From Candolleomyces eurysporus (taxonomy: Eukaryota; Basidiomycota; Agaricomycetes; Agaricales; Psathyrellaceae), in NCBI GenBank assembly GCA_027579435.1, contig JANBPK010000815.1, forward strand, positions 81,205 to 145,204: DNA of 64,000 bases, written 5' to 3'. Positions 53,450 through 64,000 of the stretch are shown one piece after another. The translations under genes were made by a program, and so were the position numbers. The stretch's first letter is position 1. Each line of letters starts with the position of its first letter. The notes below the pieces were generated by a model. That model made no database searches. It was not told the DNA's origin and saw nothing but the letters and a program-made list of their open reading frames with translations.

Positions 53450-54885
53450 TAAATCACACTTCTTGGTCGTTTGTTTCTGTACTTCTTCGCAACCCCGCTG
53501 GAGGCTTCAGTGTCAGGCAGGGCAAGCTGAAACCATTGGCGGATGGGATCGTTGTCGCTAATGCTCAGAAGCTTCCTCCAAGGCAAGCGATCAAGCATTG
53601 GTAAGATGGCAGAGAAGACGGAAGTGCCATTCTCCCACATTTCGTAGTAAAACTTGAATAGCACATCTTCCACTTCTTGAATGACCTCGGGCTTGTCATT
53701 ACCAAGAAGCACGCCGGTCTGGCCAATTGCGTCGCTGGTCAGCATCATTGGCAGCAGCAACTGGAAGACGTTTCTTGACTTACCCCAATCATTCTAGCGC
53801 GTACAATTGACGAGGAAGCAATGCTGACGGTAGATAAGCCAATAATCGGCGTGAGGACGAGGTTAGAGTACGCCAAGCCTCGCAACCTGCTGTTACTCGT
53901 GGCAGATTTGCCCTGTCGGCGGGCCTGATGGTGACTCTCGAAAGGAAAGTCGATTTTGAGCGTGCTCCACGCTTCTTCTGGTATATCTGGCAGATCACCG
54001 AGGTCCTGCAATATGATCATCGTCAGCTCAGGTCAGATTAAGCTTAATTCCCGTACTCACCCTCCAATGGCGTACGTAACCTGCCGACCAGAGCTGCTTG
54101 AAGACCATGGATGTCAAGTGGACGTTCATGAGTAACTTTCCAACGTCGTTTCCCATGTGAATTGCTTCAAGTACTGCTACATCGACGTCTTTTCCATCGG
54201 CCATCATAGCTTCGATGGTTCGTGCAATCTGGTCATAGCTTTTTGACGAGCTTCGAACTGCGCCGGCACCAACAGTTAACATTTTCACCCAATCTTTTTC
54301 CAGGTTCGTCAAGGCCTTGACTCGTGTCAGCGAGCGGAGAAAAAGAAGATCTTTTCACTCACAGCGAAGTCCGTTAAATGGATCCTGTCGAGGGGTATTG
54401 TGGACAGTATTTCAAGACCCGCTCGGCGTTTAATCAGGGTATTCCTGGGGTAGCGCCCGTCTGACTTAACTTGGAGAGCTACTTCAAGGAGTCTGAAACA
54501 GGCAATCAGGCTCGACGTTAATTCCCAGAGTGGATTGTGGTTCTCGGCCGTCTTCAGGGTCGCGTCGAGTTCTCGACCAAAGAATGCTTTCAAGTTGAAT
54601 GCGGAGCTCGAAGTTCCATGGTGGAGGGCACTATCGAAAATTCTCAATATATCGACAAGTCCCTGAGCCAGAAATGAAAGGGGTATTCATGAGCTAAGCA
54701 GTATACAGCAATATGAATGTAGATGTATCAACCTTCGGCGCTCCTTTCTCAATCAATGAACTCCAAAACTCAGCGTCATTCTTGTCGACATTCTCGAGAA
54801 AAGCCGTCTGCCAGGGATACGAGACCACTAGGGGTGATTTGCGAACCCTATCCTGAGTGGCTAACACGGTGAAATCCATGACCAC
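53449..54885 (-). CDS. unrecognised multi-exon protein
   Basis: Minus-strand exons near 54,885-54,700 (MVMDFTVLATQDRVRKSP), 54,660-54,360 (LRIFDSALHHGTSSSAFNLK), 54,312-54,060 (LEKDWVKMLTVGAGAVRSSS), 54,005-53,780 and 53,760-53,449 (ending AKKYRNKRPRSVI). The junctions have plausible GT/AG pairs. The product would be about 420 residues, mostly predicted helix, with no motif I know. Codon use and intron density match the neighbours. The start may lie further upstream. It is followed with almost no gap by the JmjC-like gene, so the two could be one longer gene. No function is proposed. Confidence 0.45.
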
Positions 54886-55472
54886 CCAGTTCGAGAAGGT
54901 ACGTGAGAACTGAAAACGATGTTGGCAAGAGGGAGGAAGAATTGAGGGAGGTCACTGCTGGAGGTGCGATTTGGCCAGTTGGACAGCCCCATTTGTGTCC
55001 GAGCCCGATCAGGCCTATTGACCTATTCTGGGCGGGAGAGCACTTTCTGAAAGGGTCACCTGTTCTGCTTCCGCATGTTTTGTTTCCGAACACCCGAGCA
55101 TCCGATCACGATCTAAAAAGTTTGCATAGGCAGGGAGTTGGGGATAAGCCTTCTTACAGTCGTGAACACTGCAATGTATCCAACATTTCAAGTTTATCTT
55201 GTTCGTTTCAACTCGAGGCACTTTATGAGTGTCATTAAACGCCAGGAAACTGTTGTGTGATTCTGGATGAGCGGGGGAGTTCGTGTTCTGTGCGGACCTT
55301 TTTGGGCGCCACTAACTCTTAGCCTATACCCCGTTTGGTCGTTTTTTTTCGCGCACGGAGGGGTTTCCTAATCAGGGTGCAAACTGGTGTCCGGTTTCAC
55401 TTACATAAGGCATCTCGAGTCCAAGGTGATAGGATACAACGATCTTGAATACAAGGTGATAAGATATAGCGA
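54886..55472. other. intergenic, no gene seen
   Basis: About 590 bases with short frames on both strands only. A run of eight T (ttttttttcgcg) lies at about 55,340. It contains the putative promoter of the 53.4-54.9 kb gene and the 3' end of the WD40-like gene. Confidence 0.45.
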
Positions 55473-57586
55473 CTACTTGGAGACAGTGCGACCCGGCTTC
55501 TGCGTCACGGTCCTAGTAACAGTTCTGGTCACTGTGCGGGTTACGAGGATAGTGTGGGTGATAACGATCGGCTCGCTATCCACGCCCATGTCCCCCTCCA
55601 AGTCCTCATCCACGTCCGAGTGAGGGAGCTTATCGCCAAGGCCTGGGTCCACATCATCACTATCGACACCGTTTGCAAATGACTCGCCTTCGACCTCGAC
55701 TCCGAAGGCTCGTGGGTTGGCCAGAGACTCAACATTCGCTTCTATCGCTCCAAAGACACTGTTAGGAAGCTTAGAAGCGGAAGCTGTCTCAACGGAGTGA
55801 TCGACTGGCGATGCGCTAGAGATGTCGGAGAGTTCGACGTGGGGGTGTGCATCAAAGGACTGATCAATCTTGGTGGAGAGAGCATTCCAATCTCGGACTG
55901 GCGCTACGCGCATCAGCCCGACCGTGTAAGCGAATAGGACAAAAAGACCCGACGAGGAAATATAAAAACTAGTATTGCAGACCGGTCATTGGATGCCAAA
56001 AGCAGAGATAAAGTAGGTGAACATACCATAAAGCTTGTGAAGCTCGTTGGAGAGTCCGCCTTCGCATCCACAATTCTTGAACTATCCTCTAACGTATGGC
56101 TTCCCTCTGAGCAGTTGAAAGGGGACCTCGGCTCCTCCTTATCGGACTCCGACGTCGCATTGTTGGGTCGAATGAATTGCTCTTCTTTGGCTGTGACAGC
56201 CGGGATGGCGGAAGGAAGTATATGCCAGATTGAAACGACGTTATCGCAGGCAGACGCAACAACCAGACGATGGTCATTTGTTTGGGCGGCGGACTAAAGA
56301 CACTTCAGGTTGGGCCTAAAGACTGATAGCAGGTTAAACACGCTTACCACTGACTGTGAGGGCGACCTCTGCTCGGCACCCAGAGTCTCTACCAAGTCCA
56401 CGGCGCCGTTAGTCGCAATGGGGATTTGTCCAAGGTTTGAGCCGGTCACTACGGTTGTTTCGTCAATGAATTCTGCCTCCAGTATGTAGTTCTTTGTCGG
56501 AAATCCGAGATTTGCTGTCGTCGACATTTGAAATTTTTGAGCGGCAAAGGAATAGAAATCGAGACCTGTTGTAAGATTGCTCGCAACAAGGACCTTTTTG
56601 GATGGTGAAACGGCCGTGGACCCCATGAAACTGCCAGCGGGCGAGGCCATTGACCAGGCGTACTTCCAAGCACCGTCTCTCAGCTCGAAGCATCTGAATG
56701 AGATCAATGTACGTTATAGTCAGCTAAAGCTCAAGAGAGAGGTAACGTACTGAGCCCCTGCCAGAAAGGTAACACAGACAAAGGTGTCGCTGAGGAAGTG
56801 GATTTTACGCGGAATGGGGTGGTACTTTGCCAAGAAATCCCTCTCTTTGTGCTGTCCAAGGCTGACTTCGAGAGGGAGGAGTGGTCCATCAGGCCATGAA
56901 CCATCCCGAGAACCTGGAACTCGTCTTCAGCTCATCGGACACCTGAATATACCAGTGGGCTTCATACCTGCAAAAGGAAATGAGGCGATTTGAACGCTTT
57001 TATCAAAGCCAATGGCGACTGTGGCTCCGCTTGGACTCATGCCAAGGCAAGTGATGAAGCCTTTGACCCTGATCGCAGTGTCGTTCTTTGCCTAGAAAAA
57101 CATGAGCAAGATCGCGTAAGTAGTAATTCAATCGCAACCGACCTTGAACTCTGATTTTGATTCAAATCCAACTGAGTCGGGACACTGAAGGTTCAAAGCG
57201 TTTACGAATCCATTAGACGCAGCGATGAGCATGACGGAGGGGTCGGTAGGGTGCCATAGGATGTCTCGTATCGGTGTACCCGCGTCCAACAGTTTGAGAC
57301 GGCGCTGTGTGCTAAAAACCTCCCGGATCTAAGGAAAGGTCAGCCCAGACGACTCAGATATGCTATACAACAACGATCCACGTACAGTGACAATTCCCTT
57401 CTCGTCTCCATAGGCGATGAGCCTGGCGTCCTTACTCAGGCGTACGACTGAGACAGAGAAAGAGTGGGTGATCTTGTTCGGGCAGGATGCCGTCAAAGCC
57501 TTTGTCTGAAGTCGGGTTCCAATGTCAAGAGCGGCGTCGCAGTCTTCCATAGCGGCAGAGGGTGATGGGGTGAAGGAATAGCTCAT
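55473..57586 (-). CDS. WD40-like protein with C-terminal membrane segment and acidic tail
   Basis: Minus-strand gene from MSYSFTPSPSAAMEDCD at 57586. Exons near 57,586-57,390, 57,330-57,150, 57,080-56,970, 56,930-56,755, 56,700-56,045 and 55,985-55,473 read together as a beta-propeller-like protein (VSVVRLSKDARLIAYGDEKG, LDAGTPIRDILWHPTDPSVM, ACDNVVSIWHILP). The last exon starts with a hydrophobic segment (YISSSGLFVLFAYTVGLM) that could span a membrane. A long acidic tail follows, ending in the Thr-Arg-Val run VTRTVTRTVTRTVTQKPG. A WD40 protein anchored in this way is uncommon. The role is unknown; exon limits were judged by eye and a one-base shift near 56,280 is possible. Confidence 0.5.
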
Positions 57587-58192
57587 GGTCTAAAGCAATC
57601 TCAGTCATATGTGATAGACGCGAAGGGGCCAGAAACAACCAACCATATTGACTGACGTATTGGAAGAAATTTCCGCCGCGGCACGAAGGGGTGCATTTTC
57701 CGACCCCAAACGGCGTTATTTTAGCCTATTTCCAGCTGCTGCCACCACAACTTTAGGCGTCTGAAAGTGGGCTTTGTACACCACATCGATAGCAAGGGCC
57801 TCGAGGTGCGATCGAATTGACAATCTGGAAAGAAAGAGCACTGAGGAGCGGCCTATGCATGTTCTACACAACGTTTCGTCAGGTTCAAAGACCGTAGGCC
57901 GGGATGATGTCAGAGAGGACCACTTAATGCTCCAGAGAAAGGAATCATGGTCAAAGAAAGAGTTCAGAAAGAACGAGGGTACTTGGCAGATCGGGTGAAA
58001 GATTATTTGATGCCCCGTGAGAACGCCGCCAATACATCGGTGCTCTGAAAAATTGCAATCAATCCTCGAGCGCTTGAACTTGGCACACCTTGGAGGCATG
58101 GCCATGGGTCTCATGAGCACATTTCTCAAAAGGAAATCATGGTGAGCGTTTATAGTCTCCTAATGGTCATAGTAAATTGAATCCTTTGTGAA
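57587..58192. other. intergenic, no supported gene
   Basis: A 137-codon minus-strand frame at 57,716-58,129 has no recognisable family and is not supported by anything else. The two flanking genes diverge from here, so promoters are expected. Confidence 0.4.
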
Positions 58193-59070
58193 TGCCACCG
58201 CCTCATAATCGTCTTATCGAGCTACACGAGGCTCGAAGTACCCCAGAACGGATCCTGCATGCCAACAGGGGGAAAGTGAGGCGTATCGAGATTGAGTCTG
58301 AGGAGAACAGGATTTTGTCAAAGAGATCCGATGAAAGACTTCGCGAGTAAATGATAATTCCCATACTCTGACTGCTATAAAGGAGTTGGCAGAGTGGTCC
58401 ACTTCGTTCTCCCGCATCAGTGTCTCAATCCACCCGCTCGTGATATCCTCACTACCAGCAAATGGTAAGTCACTTGTCGTAGCAGCTGCCCACAAGCGTT
58501 CCACCCACCTCATTCTTCAAAGGCAATCACAGCCCACCCCCGCATCAGCACTCGTAGACGCCGGTCTCACAGTCGCGGGTCCCGATCAATCTCCACTACT
58601 CCTGATCCCGAGCGCGCGTCTGCCCCTCCCAAGGTACTCCATTTCCTGTCATTTCACTTTCAAATTCGTTCACGTATTCTTCTCTCGGACACCGCAGAAC
58701 GATATCGTCTTTGCGTATCATTATTCGATTTCCAACAAGAAGCGGCGGCTCGTTCAATTCGAGTCTACAAATGCGAAGTCCCGCGTTGGCTATCGCTGGC
58801 TACCATTCATTGCAGTCGTTCCCAGGTTTGAGGATATTCCTACCGGTGGAACCACTCTTCATCGTGCTCTGGTTGTGCTTGAAAACCGCACCTATCTGGT
58901 CTGCGGGTATACCGCCGACAAACTCCCCCCAAGCGCATCGATTCGAAGAATCAAGAAGAGCACCATATGGAGGGGCGAGTTAATGGTTTTTTCCGTCGGA
59001 GCGCGCGATACCCTGTGCTGAAAGCCTATTGTCTCAAAGGGCCAAGTTGATTTGGCCGCTGCACTGTGAG
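58193..59070 (+). CDS. unrecognised basic protein
   Basis: Starts at ATG 58193 (MPPPHNRLIELHEARSTPER). A charged N-terminal helix (GKVRRIEIESEENRILSKRS) is joined by a roughly 33-base intron to the frame LAEWSTSFSRISVSIHPLV. The frame runs on to NDIVFAYHYSISNKKRRLVQ, WLPFIAVVPRFEDIPTGGTT and SIRRIKKSTIWRGELMVFSV, ending near 59,021 or continuing into a further exon to about 59,070. No domain is recognised. The Lys/Arg clusters would suit a nuclear or nucleic-acid-binding protein, but that is a guess. Confidence 0.35.
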
Positions 59071-59690
59071 TGTTTATCCTTTGTGATTTACCGGCTTCGC
59101 AACTGAAGATATGTTTGGACATAGCTTCGTTTCACGCGTTTCAGAGGCTCAAGATCTGAATGTCAGGCTTCCAACCCTCATCAATGGCGCAGGTACCGGT
59201 TCGCTCTTTGTTATTTTTCCTAAAACTGCGTGATCTGACCATTCTGCATTCTGTAAAGACTAGAATGTCAACATCGACGTCGACGGCCAAAACGCAAGCC
59301 TCCCCGTTCCTTCTTTTGTTCCTCTCTCTTTGCCTGGTCTCTGGATACGGCGTCAACGTTCGTTCGTTGCGTGACTGAATGTACTATGTAGCTTTGAGAA
59401 GTTTAATTACATATAGACCCATTGTCTTGATGCATTGTCCCGATGGCATTCGTCCGCTGATTCTGTACGCGTCTATACATACATCTATAACAAACAAATC
59501 TGTCTTTGACCACTGGGTCAATCCTCAACGGCGGGTAAATTTGTACCTATATATCTCCGCAGTGCCAGCCCAAGCGTTCATGGTGCTCGTAACGTAGGTG
59601 CCCGGAATGTCTAGATCCATGTTTACTCAATTTCAAGTTCGACACGGTGAGCTTCTGGTTTACATTACTATGATGTCATCGATCATAAAC
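59071..59690. other. intergenic, no supported gene
   Basis: Frames of about 72 codons at 59,160-59,378 and 59,379-59,597 lack family features. Nothing else was seen. Confidence 0.4.
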
Positions 59691-59699
59691 AGACAGCTA

Positions 59700-61531
59700 T
59701 GGGAATCTTTTCTCATCAATGATCAACAGCCAGAAGCCCAAGCACAAGCATAGCAAGGTCATCATTGAACGGCGAGAGCGATGACGAAGCAACCCACGAA
59801 GGAGGCTACGCATCTGACGTCGAAGGCCCAACCAAACGACGGGGCTGGTTGTCTAAGGTATACTCCTTGTGGTTGTCTTCGTGGCTTTCACTGATTCGAA
59901 GCATTTCAGCTTCCCAGCGTCCGCGGTACTGGTTCGTTCCAGCACTTCACCCGCTAGGTCCACAATTGACATCTTGAGCAGATGGTTTCCAATCTAACCC
60001 GCAGGCCATATCTCAACGCCACCAGTCTCCTCGGCCCAATTCCGCTCTTGGCAGGCAATCGACACAAGCGAGGTCTAGAGCCAGCAGTTCGACGATGAGG
60101 CCCGTCTCCCAAAACGCGAGTATCAATACCAACCCCTTCGTTCAGAGATTCTCGAGAATCAACCTCTCTTGTGAAATCCACCGCGATGATACCGAAATGC
60201 AGCACCTTCCGGCCCAGCCCTCTCGGGACTCACGCAGGCCTCACAGTGCAGCTCAGAAGCAACGAAACGACAACGGCGGCGGTGAAGAGGTTCCGGGCAT
60301 GTCTGTTCAAGATGATAGCCAGCTTTCCAATGGCGACGATAACGAAGACGAAGACGAAAGAATGGAGCGAGATGCTGAAGTGTGTTTTCGTCACTCTTCT
60401 CCCGCGAGCCATTTCTGACTTTCAGCGCCAGACTAGTCCGTCCTTACAGAATATCCGAAACATTGAATCGAGACTGGACCGGTTAGCTGGAGCGGTCGAG
60501 TCGCTGGCGGCCTCCCTCAAGAATAACGATGCAATGCCAGAAGATCGGAGGGTCACACCCACCCGCCCCGTCACGAAGAAACGCCGCAAGCCTCGACACA
60601 AGAGCACGTCCGAGAACAAGCTTGCAGTGAGTTCTTATTGGCTTGAATAATGAGTGAATCTCACAGTTTGTAGGCGAAGGTACGGAAACACCTGAATGGA
60701 CTGCTCAATGACAGCCCCGAACCCTTTGTCGATGAACCCACTTCCCAGCGCTTCACCGACAGGGCCCAGACCAGTGGTCGCCGGAGTTGCAGTGTGTATG
60801 ACTTCTCCATTGACCTTATTGGTGGGCCGCGAAGCGCTTGGAATAAGTCTGCAGCTGAAGTTTTCGCTGAGGCTTTTATGGAGCATCACGAGCTCGAACC
60901 AGAGATCCTCGAATCCGTCAAAGCGAAATTCCATACCCGTGTCAAATCGATCAAGCAGATGGATGCTGCTCATCGAAAAGGGGAGATTGGAGATAGGAGA
61001 AAGATTCGCAACACGTGAAAATACACGGTGAGCATCCTCTTATTGCTATCTGCAGCGTCTGACCTTTGCTCGTTGTAATAGCTGTATGTTCGACGCTTGT
61101 TAACCCTTGAGGGTCACCCTACTCTTAAACCCCACGTTCCATTCCTCCAAGACCTGGGTTGGGAGGGTATGTCGACGGACGAATCGGATACAGATGAAGC
61201 AGGCCTAGGAGCCAGGGCGGCAGGCTATCAAGTGCTCACTCCACTATGGAGGAGTCCTGAACTAACTACGTTCTTGCACCTGATAGATTCTATTGCCCTC
61301 GCTATTCGTCGGTCCGATGCCAGCAAACAGAGAGGCAGTTGGCCGAGGATCAGGAATTACGATCCCCAGCGCAAAATCTTGAGCAAGAATCAGAAATTCG
61401 TTCGCCAACTGCCGATCAACGCCTATGACGCTGGTTTCCTCGCCAAACTTCCTGATCAGAACGCTGACCTGGAACCTAAACCGCCCTATGTGTTAGCAAT
61501 TCCTGCAACCATCTTCGAATTCTATACGTGA
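59700..61531 (+). CDS. Agaricomycete-specific protein of unknown function (AWN-S-AAEVF / GMSxDESD family)
   Basis: Multi-exon gene. Early exons encode a Ser/Arg/Glu-rich N-terminus (NGESDDEATHEGGYASDVEG; ALGRQSTQARSRASSS) and a coiled segment (IRNIESRLDRLAGAVESLAA). The conserved part follows: AKVRKHLNGLLN, GGPRSAWNKSAAEVFAEAF, and in the last exon HVPFLQDLGWEGMSTDESDT, then SWPRIRNYD and KFVRQLPINAYDAGFLAKL. I recognise this order from a large family of basidiomycete hypothetical proteins with no assigned function, often repeated in genomes. An in-frame TGA near 61,016 stands just before the last junction, so the splice there is unclear or the copy is damaged. Exact 5' exons are uncertain. 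Confidence 0.5.
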
Positions 61532-61946
61532 GTATTTGATTATCCGTGCAGTTTTGCTCGACCTCATTCCCGCCGTTGAAGGACGATGCGAGCTTAAGCA
61601 AATCCGGTCGGCCGCATCAAACCAGCCCTGTCGCCAGACTGACGAATGTTGCGAGTGCGCGAATTGATGTTGTGTAGCGGAGAATGTACAAGGATTTCTA
61701 CTTATTTAACCTCAAGTTCAATTTTCGTATCCTATTAATTTACGACTGTATCCATCAACTTGCAGATAGACACAATCAATTTTCGAGTTCTTGAAAGAGA
61801 ATCAGCACGAGAGTTGGGCACTCCGGGACAAACCCTCGTGACTTCCATCAAGGCCATCATTCGGTGCCGCTGAGAACGCGCTCCCCTACATGCGTTCATA
61901 GCTTGACACTTTGACATATACCCTTTTTTCCCCCGAGATTGTGAAC
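61532..61946. other. intergenic, no gene seen
   Basis: About 415 bases, AT-rich around 61,690-61,770. No coding features beyond the terminator of the upstream gene and the probable promoter of the next gene. Confidence 0.5.
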
Positions 61947-63332
61947 ATGGATCCCGTCGAAGAGCAACCCGCAGAATGTATGCGCAAGAAATCTACCGTC
62001 CTTTCGTTGATCCCTTTCAGGACGAGCTCGTTGTTTGGTGAAGGCTTGCTGGCTTCAGTGCTTTCTGAGAACGACGCATTTCAGGTGAGCGAACACGTAG
62101 CGCGGTCCAGCCTTGAAATATCCTGAAATATGTGTTTAGAAGTTTACCAGCGCACTTGACAAAATGGACAATGATCTAGCAGATCCGCTGAAACGCTGGA
62201 GTGCAGGGTATCGCCTTCACGGCAGTGGGACCTTTCAGTTGTATGACCTCATTATAGGCACGCCAAATCGAGAATTTTCATCGCTTGTTCCTCAAACTGC
62301 CATGGCTATCCTTACCCAAGAACCGAGCCAGAAACTGCCAAGGCCAGCGGCAGAGCTGCTAGGTGGATACGTGTGCGCACACAAANTTTTTTGATACACT
62401 AGCTTGGCTTTCAGGGCGGAGCGATGGCGAGGTGTTGCGGCACAAGAAGCGGTTGAGTTGGGGTAATTTACTTGTAAACTCCAAGGTATGTGATGTTGCA
62501 TATTCACTGCCCTTGAGTGCTCTGACCCACCCTCATAGATATGGGATCACCTCGCAGACCTTCCCGCTCTTTTGAGCTCGTTCCAATTGCAGGTCAAATC
62601 ACTCTCTACGCTCGCTAGCTCGTCCGCTCCCAGAACTTCGCCACCCGCAGTCAGCAAAAAAAGCGGGGAGTCCCTGCAAGACGTTGCAGTCAAAATCGTG
62701 GATGATTCGGTAGCATCTCTCGCTTCCTCCAAAGCTTCCAAGATTCTCGCCAATTTTGGCATCATGGCATTGAACATGGCGTTTATGCGCATGGTGGGTA
62801 CACTACCGGCTCATACGCTTACGCTTGCTAAAACAACGCTATCAGGGATACCTTGAACTTCCTGACAGCGTCACTGAACTCGAGAACAAGCTCGGTGCAC
62901 AGTTTTCCAATCTCTCTGCCCTCCTCAAAAAGGGCCGCAGCGCGAAAGGCCTTCGATGTCCCTTCTACTACTCGATGTTTGTGACCCCATTCTCGCTCCT
63001 GGTTCCAGTTGTTTTGAGCAAAGAGTCAATTTCCTTGGAGGAGATGGTCACTGTACGTCACGTTCCGTTATGAGCTTGCAACATTGCTGATTTAATAACT
63101 GTAGATATGCAAGGAGCTTGGAAATCAATACCCGCCTGTGTTAGATCAGCTTCAACGAGACATTTTACACGAAGTTTTTCGGCAATCGTGCGGATTGCAG
63201 AACTCTTTGGAATCGGCTCTGAGACTTTCGGAGATGTGGGGCTGTCGAGATTGGGGGAAAGAGCTTGGGGATGTTGCTAAATATTATAAGAAACGCACGT
63301 GGCCAATCCTCAACCGATTCTCGGCGTACTAA
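61947..63332 (+). CDS. unrecognised multi-exon protein
   Basis: Starts at ATG 61947 (MDPVEEQPAECMRKKSTVL). Exons encode LIPFRTSSLFGEGLLASVLS, then KMDNDLADPLKRWSAGYRLH, FDTLAWLSGRSDGEVLRHKK, IWDHLADLPALLSSFQLQVK, a Ser/Lys linker, VASLASSKASKILANFG, RYQGYLELPDSVTELENKLG and finally ICKELGNQYPPVLDQLQRD, ending FSAY at 63332. The protein is mainly helical, about 380 residues, and no family is recognised. An N at 62386 beside a T run causes an apparent one-base shift, probably an assembly error like those in NLR copy A. Confidence 0.45.
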
Positions 63333-63354
63333 TAGCCCTTATAGCGGACAATGG

Positions 63355-64000
63355 CCCTGAATCAGACGGCCCATTGAAATTGTTGGAGGCCGACGTTGTT
63401 GGGGAGGTGCCTGATTCATGGCCGCTATCAGACCTCGCACGCAAGCACATGCATCAGCAAAGGCAGTCGATGAACTGCAGTCAAACGGTGTCTGTAGTGC
63501 CCAACCCCAGCAGCAGTAGCAATAGCTTGGACGGTGATTCGCTACCCCATGGAAACCTCGGTGAAGGTCAACAAGGTTCCACCTCACCCGCTGCTCGGAC
63601 ATCGATCCGGAGCCCTTCCTCGAACGATGCCTTTCTATCATTACCATGCGCAAACCAAGGTTCTTCGCAAGGCATGTCTCCTTCAGTCCCTAGCGCCACA
63701 GCAGAACAGCAGCAATTTCCTTCTCCGATGACTGGAACAATTGGCCCTGACAATCTGAGCCCTAACACCACAGTCACTACAGCAGAACGGCAATCATCCC
63801 TTCCCCCGACGACCGTACCAATGAGCGTCGACAATCTCGCTTTAGATGTCGATTCTCCGATCTCGCCTATCACTAGTAGCCCAGCCCTCAGCCCCGTTCA
63901 GCAGCAATCTCTTTCTCCGGCAATCGTACCATTGAATCTCGACCTTCCGCTCTTGCCTGTCGGTAGTCCAGCCGTCCTTCCCCCGACCGTACCAACAAGC
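63355..64000 (+). CDS. Ser/Pro/Gln-rich coding tail with tandem repeats, cut by the right edge
   Basis: One frame is open from about 63,350 to the end of the window (LEADVVGEVPDSWPLSDLAR onwards). From about residue 100 it holds three degenerate units of about 25-35 residues, each with a Gln-rich start, a Ser-Pro pair, a VP or IG step and a Leu-rich end (AEQQQFPSPMTG, AERQSSLPPTTVP, VQQQSLSPAIVP). It may be the last exon of the preceding gene or a new gene. Low complexity means that it could also be a non-functional repeat. Confidence 0.35.

Noticed and set aside
54829..54846. Second cactagggg occurrence as a CACTA terminus
   Set aside because: Same orientation as the one at 42,369 and lies inside the coding sequence of a gene; likely coincidence.
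1..64000. CRISPR arrays, rRNA genes, bacterial operon features
   Set aside because: Nothing of the kind was seen; gene structure is eukaryotic throughout.

Overview
The window looks like a nuclear contig from a mushroom-forming basidiomycete (Agaricomycetes). The genes have many short introns (about 34-60 bases), and the gene families are those expanded in that class: NACHT-WD40 NLR proteins, coiled-coil F-box proteins, Tnp2/CACTA transposases, DUF6589 proteins, Crypton-type tyrosine recombinases, RecQ-like and XPG-like accessory genes, and JmjC-like and TET/JBP-like dioxygenases. Isolated N calls are scattered through it. In the NLR genes they mark surplus bases next to homopolymers, so several apparent frameshifts are probably assembly noise.

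Layout. 0-6.5 kb: a gene tail at the left edge, a minus-strand F-box gene, then 3.7 kb with no recognisable gene. 6.5-8.8 kb: a 12-exon Dal5-type MFS permease. 10.26-30.04 kb: a large inverted duplication. Arm A (about 10.26-16.62 kb) and arm B (about 24.0-30.04 kb) each carry a seven-exon NACHT-WD40 NLR with exon boundaries that match almost base for base. Between the arms sit two housekeeping genes, a pirin and a damaged CWC27-type cyclophilin, plus CpG-depleted repeat debris.

30.08-42.37 kb: a 12.3-kb segment bounded by 169-bp terminal inverted repeats that look identical. It holds exactly four gene models: a RecQ-like helicase, a DUF6589 gene, a Crypton-like tyrosine recombinase with a GCR1_C DNA-binding tail, and an XPG/FEN1-like nuclease. 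A cluster of perfect palindromes lies in the divergent intergenic region at its centre. I read this as one mobile element, and it is the most novel object in the window. Its left end lies 148 bp upstream of the start codon of NLR copy B.

42.4-64 kb: a second F-box gene, an apparently intact five-exon Tnp2 (CACTA-like) transposase, a degenerate TET/JBP-like dioxygenase, a JmjC-fold protein that has lost its metal ligands, and several lineage-specific genes of unknown function, including a WD40-like protein with a predicted membrane anchor. A Ser/Pro/Gln-rich reading frame runs off the right edge.

Two themes tie the region together. First, mobile DNA has reshaped an NLR immunity-type locus: inverted duplication, an element in the promoter region of one copy, and a nonsense mutation in that same copy. 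Second, there are clear marks of cytosine methylation. CpG is stripped from the 3' half of both NLR genes with a sharp edge inside an exon, and copy A's 3' flank differs from copy B's mostly by CG to TG/CA changes. TET/JBP-like genes lie nearby.
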